Positions 60,639 to 64,000 of a stretch of DNA of 64,000 bases are shown here, one piece after another. The number at the start of each line of letters is the position of its first letter. Within the stretch, counting starts at the first letter, position 1. Under the pieces are notes generated by a model. It was given only the letters and a program-made list of their open reading frames with translations, was not told the DNA's origin and ran no database searches. The DNA is from Candidatus Hydrogenedentota bacterium (GTDB taxonomy: Bacteria; Hydrogenedentota; Hydrogenedentia; Hydrogenedentales; SLHB01): the NCBI GenBank assembly GCA_020848835.1, contig JADLHJ010000064.1:31555-95554 (forward strand), written 5' to 3'. The position numbers and the translations under genes are program-made.

Positions 60639-62093
60639 CTAGACCGTTCGTGCGAGCACCGGGTCGTGCAGGCTTTTCATTTGCGCGAGCAGTTTGTTGT
60701 TGAGCTGTTTGCGTATGGTCGCGTACTTTGGGTCATGGATTAAGTTGCGCTTTTCCAGCGGGTCCACCGCCAAATGATACAGTTCGTCTTTTTCGTCGTT
60801 CCGGAAATCCCGCACGAGCTTCCACTCCGGCGTGCGGTAGCAACGCAAATCCGCGGTCACATAGTGGTGTTGACTATACTCGCCGTAATAATAGTCGTCC
60901 CAACGAGGCTTCTTGCCGCGCAGCAATGGCGTAAAATCGCGCCCGCGGATTGTGGCGTCGCGCGGTACATCCGCGCCCGTCATCGCGCAAATCGTCGGGA
61001 ACCAATCTAGGATCGTGATCGTATTTCCGATTCGAGAACCTGCTTCCGTCACACTCGGCCAGCGAATCGCAGTGGGCACGCGCAAGGAATTGTCGTACAT
61101 GTTGGGCCGGTTCGCGCGCGGATCGTCGCCATCGAGATCGCGCGTCGATTTCAATATCCAACGGCCATTACCTTTGTGCCAGATGCCATTGTGGCCCATG
61201 TTGTAGCCGTTATCGCTCGTGAAGATGACAATCGTATTGTCCGCCAGGCCGCGCGCATCGATTGTGGAGATCACGCGTCCGATAAGACGATCGACACCCG
61301 TGCACGCGGACAAGTATTCACGCATCGTGGTCTGAAGTTTTTCCGTATCCAGATCGGGATAATTCGGCTCCGGAAGCGTCATCGTTTTATCTTTGTATGG
61401 CGCCCAATCGCCTTCCGGCAACGGCTGCCAGGGCGCGTGTGGCCAGCGATAATGCACATTCAACAGAAACGGCTGCGAGGCGTCACGCGTATTCAGATAA
61501 TCCACCGCGAAGTTCGTGAGGTTGTCGTCCGCGATGCCGGGATAGATGGCGACCTTGCCATCGACTTCCAACTCCGCGTCTACGGGTTTCACGCCGCCGC
61601 TGCGAAATCCCGCGAAATACCGGTAGCCGTGTTTCGTGGGGTGATGCCGGTCCAACACGCCGAGGTGCCATTTGCCCACAAGCGCCGTGTCGTACCCCGC
61701 GCGCTGTAACATCTCCGGCCAAATCGGAAACTTTGATTCGAGTCCCGTTTCCGATTCATCAATGCCAGTCGCCTGGCCCGTGCGAATCCAATCGGTGATG
61801 CCCAGCTCAGTGCCGTAGCGGCTCGTCATCGTGCTTGCGCGCGATGGCGAACACACCGGCGTCGTTACAAAAAAGTTCGGCAGGTACGCGCTCTGTGAAA
61901 AAAAACGATCCAGATTCGGGGTCACCGCATCCGAATTACCCGTGTGGCCGAGCGTCCACGGCCCTTGATCGTCCGTACAAATGAAAACAATATTTGGGCG
62001 CTTTGCCTCCGCGTGCGCTTTCATGGATGAAAGTGCCGCGAGCGAAGCAACACTGCTGCGCAACACAAAATCTCGGCGCGTCATTGCGTTCAT
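60639..62093 (-). CDS. Tat-exported sulfatase
   Basis: A 484-residue sulfatase. It has a Tat signal (MTRRDFVLRSSVASLAALSS), the metal segment NIVFICTDDQGPWTLG, the modification motif CSPSR, WHLGVLDRHHPTKHGYRYFAG and a TSDNGYNMGHNGIWHKG second metal site. It overlaps the upstream sulfatase gene by 4 bp (ATGA), so the pair is co-translated and probably acts on one polysaccharide. Confidence 0.94.
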   Translation of the reverse strand: MNAMTRRDFVLRSSVASLAALSSMKAHAEAKRPNIVFICTDDQGPWTLGHTGNSDAVTPNLDRFFSQSAYLPNFFVTTPVCSPSRASTMTSRYGTELGITDWIRTGQATGIDESETGLESKFPIWPEMLQRAGYDTALVGKWHLGVLDRHHPTKHGYRYFAGFRSGGVKPVDAELEVDGKVAIYPGIADDNLTNFAVDYLNTRDASQPFLLNVHYRWPHAPWQPLPEGDWAPYKDKTMTLPEPNYPDLDTEKLQTTMREYLSACTGVDRLIGRVISTIDARGLADNTIVIFTSDNGYNMGHNGIWHKGNGRWILKSTRDLDGDDPRANRPNMYDNSLRVPTAIRWPSVTEAGSRIGNTITILDWFPTICAMTGADVPRDATIRGRDFTPLLRGKKPRWDDYYYGEYSQHHYVTADLRCYRTPEWKLVRDFRNDEKDELYHLAVDPLEKRNLIHDPKYATIRKQLNNKLLAQMKSLHDPVLARTV

Positions 62094-63709
62094 GCAAGCG
62101 TCCCCCTCTTCACTTCTCCCGGCTTTTTCGGAAACCCAGAAATGCCGCGCGAATGATCGAACTGCAAAATTCGTTGCAGTGCACGCGGCTGATTCGGAAA
62201 CGCAACAAGCCCTTGATCATTCAAGGCACGATTGACGTTTGCGCGTTTGCAGGCTTCTACCGCAACCGCGCGCATCCGGTCTGCGACGTCGCGTTTGTCA
62301 GTGATGCGCGACCGCACCTCATTTCGGTCTTCGTCCATCTTGAACAACTGCTCGGCGTTTCCATTGGCAAAGTAGATATATTTCCACTCCTGGTCGCGCA
62401 CCATAATTTTGAAGCGCGGCGTACCGGGCACGCCGTACAGCCCAATTACATGCTCGCGCGCGGGCGCGGTTCCTGCCAATACGCCCAATACGTCGTGCCC
62501 CTGCCGCAGCTCCTGCTTTCCTGCGGCACCCGTAGCGATGCCAAACAGATCGGTCAGGCAGACAAGTTCGTTACGCACTTGCCCCGCCGCGATCTTCGCG
62601 GGCCAGCTCACCAGATACGGCACGCGACACGCTACATCGAAGAAGCTTTCCTTCTGCCAGCCACTATGATCGCCGAGGTGATCGCCGTGATCCGAATAGA
62701 ACACGATGACCGTATTGTCCGCATCCGGACGCGACTCCACCGCATCCAAAATCCGGCCGAGGCATTGGTCGATATGCGAAATCTTCCCGTAATACCGCGC
62801 GCGAATTTTGCGCGCTAACGAATCGTTGATGTCCTCCGCCCACACCGCATGGTTCATCCACGGAATTTGCTCGTCGAGATGATCCACCGCCGCATCGCCG
62901 CGAATGGGATTCGGCATCGCATCCGGATCGTACATACGGTTAAACGGAATCGGCGGCGCAATCGGCGGGTGAGGCCCGACGAATGACACCAGGCCGAAGT
63001 ATGGCCGCGCATCGGCAGATTTGATTTGCTCCACGGCGCGATCGGCCGCCCACGATTCTACCGTCAATTCCGGCGGCAGGGGAGAGGTCTGCGGTACGTA
63101 ATAATGCGCCGAACGCTCGCCCATAAAATCTTCGATGAAATTAAAGTGCGGATGCTCCTTCGCGATAAACGACGCATACGCATCCAACTCGCGATCCTTC
63201 TGCGAGCCGTACATTTCCTCGCCGCGAAGATGCACTTCGTAGCCGATGTCCTCAGTCCGTGACAGCGTGTGAAACTTCCCCATGCCGAAGGTGCGATAGC
63301 CAAGCCCTTGCATCGTCCGCGCGAGATACGCACCACAACGTTCTTCCATTCCCGCAGCCTGTTCCGGCACGAGATCCGGCTGGCCGTTATGATAAATGCC
63401 GGTCGTGTGCGGCTCGCAGCCCGTGCGAATCGTATAGCGCGCCGGCACGCACACGGGGCAGGTCGAGTATCCATTCGTAAACGCCGCGCCCCGCCGCACC
63501 AACCGATCCATGTTCGGCGTGTGAATACGATCATTGCCCAGCGCCGAGATTGTGTCCGCGCGCTGTTGATCGGTCATGACGAATAGCACGTTGGGCAGAA
63601 TTGCTTGCGTTTCCGCGCCGCTGCCTGGCGAAAGTCCTGCAGCAGCCGCTGCACCCGCGACTGCTCCCAGGAAGGTCCTGCGCCGCATTTCTTGGTTTTC
63701 GATTGGCAT
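62090..63709 (-). CDS. Tat-exported sulfatase with CVPAR active-site motif
   Basis: A 539-residue sulfatase. It has a Tat signal (RRRTFLGAVAGAAAAAGL), the metal site NVLFVMTDQQRADT, an active-site motif C-V-P-A-R with Ala in place of the usual Ser, and FYSDHGDHLGDHSGWQKES. The Cys, Pro and Arg needed for formylglycine formation are kept. ATG 63709 follows AAGGG at 9 bp, while the upstream GTG at 63718 has none. The ATGA overlap with the next sulfatase shows coupling. Confidence 0.93.
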   Translation of the reverse strand: MPIENQEMRRRTFLGAVAGAAAAAGLSPGSGAETQAILPNVLFVMTDQQRADTISALGNDRIHTPNMDRLVRRGAAFTNGYSTCPVCVPARYTIRTGCEPHTTGIYHNGQPDLVPEQAAGMEERCGAYLARTMQGLGYRTFGMGKFHTLSRTEDIGYEVHLRGEEMYGSQKDRELDAYASFIAKEHPHFNFIEDFMGERSAHYYVPQTSPLPPELTVESWAADRAVEQIKSADARPYFGLVSFVGPHPPIAPPIPFNRMYDPDAMPNPIRGDAAVDHLDEQIPWMNHAVWAEDINDSLARKIRARYYGKISHIDQCLGRILDAVESRPDADNTVIVFYSDHGDHLGDHSGWQKESFFDVACRVPYLVSWPAKIAAGQVRNELVCLTDLFGIATGAAGKQELRQGHDVLGVLAGTAPAREHVIGLYGVPGTPRFKIMVRDQEWKYIYFANGNAEQLFKMDEDRNEVRSRITDKRDVADRMRAVAVEACKRANVNRALNDQGLVAFPNQPRALQRILQFDHSRGISGFPKKPGEVKRGTLA

Positions 63710-63797
63710 GGTTGGCACCCTTCTTCGTCACATTGGTGTGGCGGGCCATCATGCAACGGCGGGGTGTGCGGCGTCCAGCCCGGCAAACTGCAGGCAA

Positions 63798-63822
63798 ATT
63801 ACCCCGCAATCGGTGGGGTAAT
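63798..63822. promoter_or_regulatory. Perfect 8-bp inverted repeat upstream of the microprotein promoter
   Basis: ATTACCCC (63798-63805) and GGGGTAAT (63815-63822) with a 9-nt spacer, 19 bp before the -35. It may be a repressor or activator site or the tail of a terminator for DNA to the left; no T-run supports a terminator. Confidence 0.5.
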
Positions 63823-63840
63823 CCTGTCTAACACAAGCCG

Positions 63841-63869
63841 TTGTATCCTCGGACCTGTTGTGCTATACT
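63841..63869 (+). promoter_or_regulatory. Promoter of the Trp-rich microprotein gene
   Basis: TTGTAT (63841-63846), a 17-bp spacer and TATACT (63864-63869, five of six), with TG at 63861-63862 giving an extended -10. Transcription would begin around 63876, about 55 nt before the start codon. Confidence 0.65.
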
Positions 63870-63929
63870 CGCCTCGAAGCTCCATGGGGGGCAAGCAACG
63901 AACCACAAGTGGAAAGGAGGTCTGTACGC

Positions 63930-63998
63930 ATGTTTATTTTCTGGTGGATCTGGTGGATTCTTTGGGTCCTGCTGTACGCAACGTTCTATCCTTTCTAA
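63930..63998 (+). CDS. 22-residue Trp-rich membrane microprotein
   Basis: ATG at 63930 follows AAGGAGGT, a perfect match to the 16S anti-Shine-Dalgarno region, with normal spacing. The 22 codons (ending TAA at 63996-63998) encode a peptide with five Trp (positions 5, 6, 8, 9, 12), no charged side chain and otherwise Phe, Ile, Leu, Val and Tyr; it closes with YPF. It must lie in or on the membrane. A clear promoter and a palindrome are upstream. I recognise no family; it is too short for most gene callers. Confidence 0.65.
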   Translation: MFIFWWIWWILWVLLYATFYPF

Positions 63999-64000
63999 GA

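Noticed and set aside
1..64000. tRNA, rRNA, CRISPR, prophage or transposase genes
   Set aside because: I looked on both strands and saw no cloverleaf-like sequence, no regularly spaced direct repeats and no integrase or transposase motifs; a short tRNA could still be missed by eye.

Overview
The window is a stretch of bacterial chromosome with moderately high GC (judged by eye, not computed). It holds 48 protein genes longer than 90 codons and one 22-codon gene. I saw no rRNA, tRNA, CRISPR array, insertion sequence or integrase. The mix of genes fits Candidatus Hydrogenedentota or a Planctomycetota/Lentisphaerota-like lineage: Tat-exported Gfo/Idh/MocA oxidoreductases, a DUF1080 hydrolase, a DUF1501 protein, three sulfatases, LolA, type IV pilus ATPases and structured intergenic repeats. 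That placement is an inference from gene content.

Region by region. 1-6.6 kb: the end of a CsgG-like gene, a sulfatase, a secreted repeat-helical protein, then a YbjN-like / pentapeptide / metallo-beta-lactamase operon. 6.6-10.5 kb: a GntP permease, a DUF1501 protein and a ZIP metal transporter. 10.5-18.2 kb: a long minus-strand run that joins a sugar-oxidation set (two tandem Gfo/Idh/MocA paralogues, a DUF1080 hydrolase, a small Gfo-like protein) to a C39-like peptidase / RLAN-RimK ATP-grasp / GCS2 amide-ligase set. 18.4-23 kb: a BlaI repressor with a visible promoter and operator, an M56 sensor protease carrying many carboxypeptidase-regulatory-like domains, and a secreted relative. 23.4-31 kb: a DUF2207 protein, an MscS channel, a glycosyltransferase, an oxidoreductase. 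30.2-33.6 kb: proC, a lipoprotein, a DivIVA protein, LolA and Maf. 33.6-36.5 kb: an alpha/beta hydrolase, a membrane-anchored beta-propeller and a YCII protein.

36.5-45.1 kb is the most unusual part. It is one minus-strand operon read from a good sigma70-type promoter: a fusion of an MshEN (cyclic-di-GMP receptor type) domain, a helical tandem-repeat region and a DnaA-type AAA+ ATPase; then PilB, PilT, a PilS-like kinase and a PilR-like sigma54 activator. The MshEN motifs are intact in the DnaA-like fusion but degenerate in PilB. 45.3-50.3 kb: LysE exporter, lipoprotein, YqeY, a radical SAM/SPASM enzyme and GlgX. 50.4-59.6 kb: an XPB helicase, AddB, AddA and a membrane gluzincin in one coupled operon. 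60-64 kb: a small secreted protein, two coupled sulfatases, and a Trp-rich 22-residue microprotein with its own promoter and a perfect Shine-Dalgarno sequence.

A REP-like palindrome family (four copies, with base-pair covariation) and two other structured intergenic elements sit between genes.
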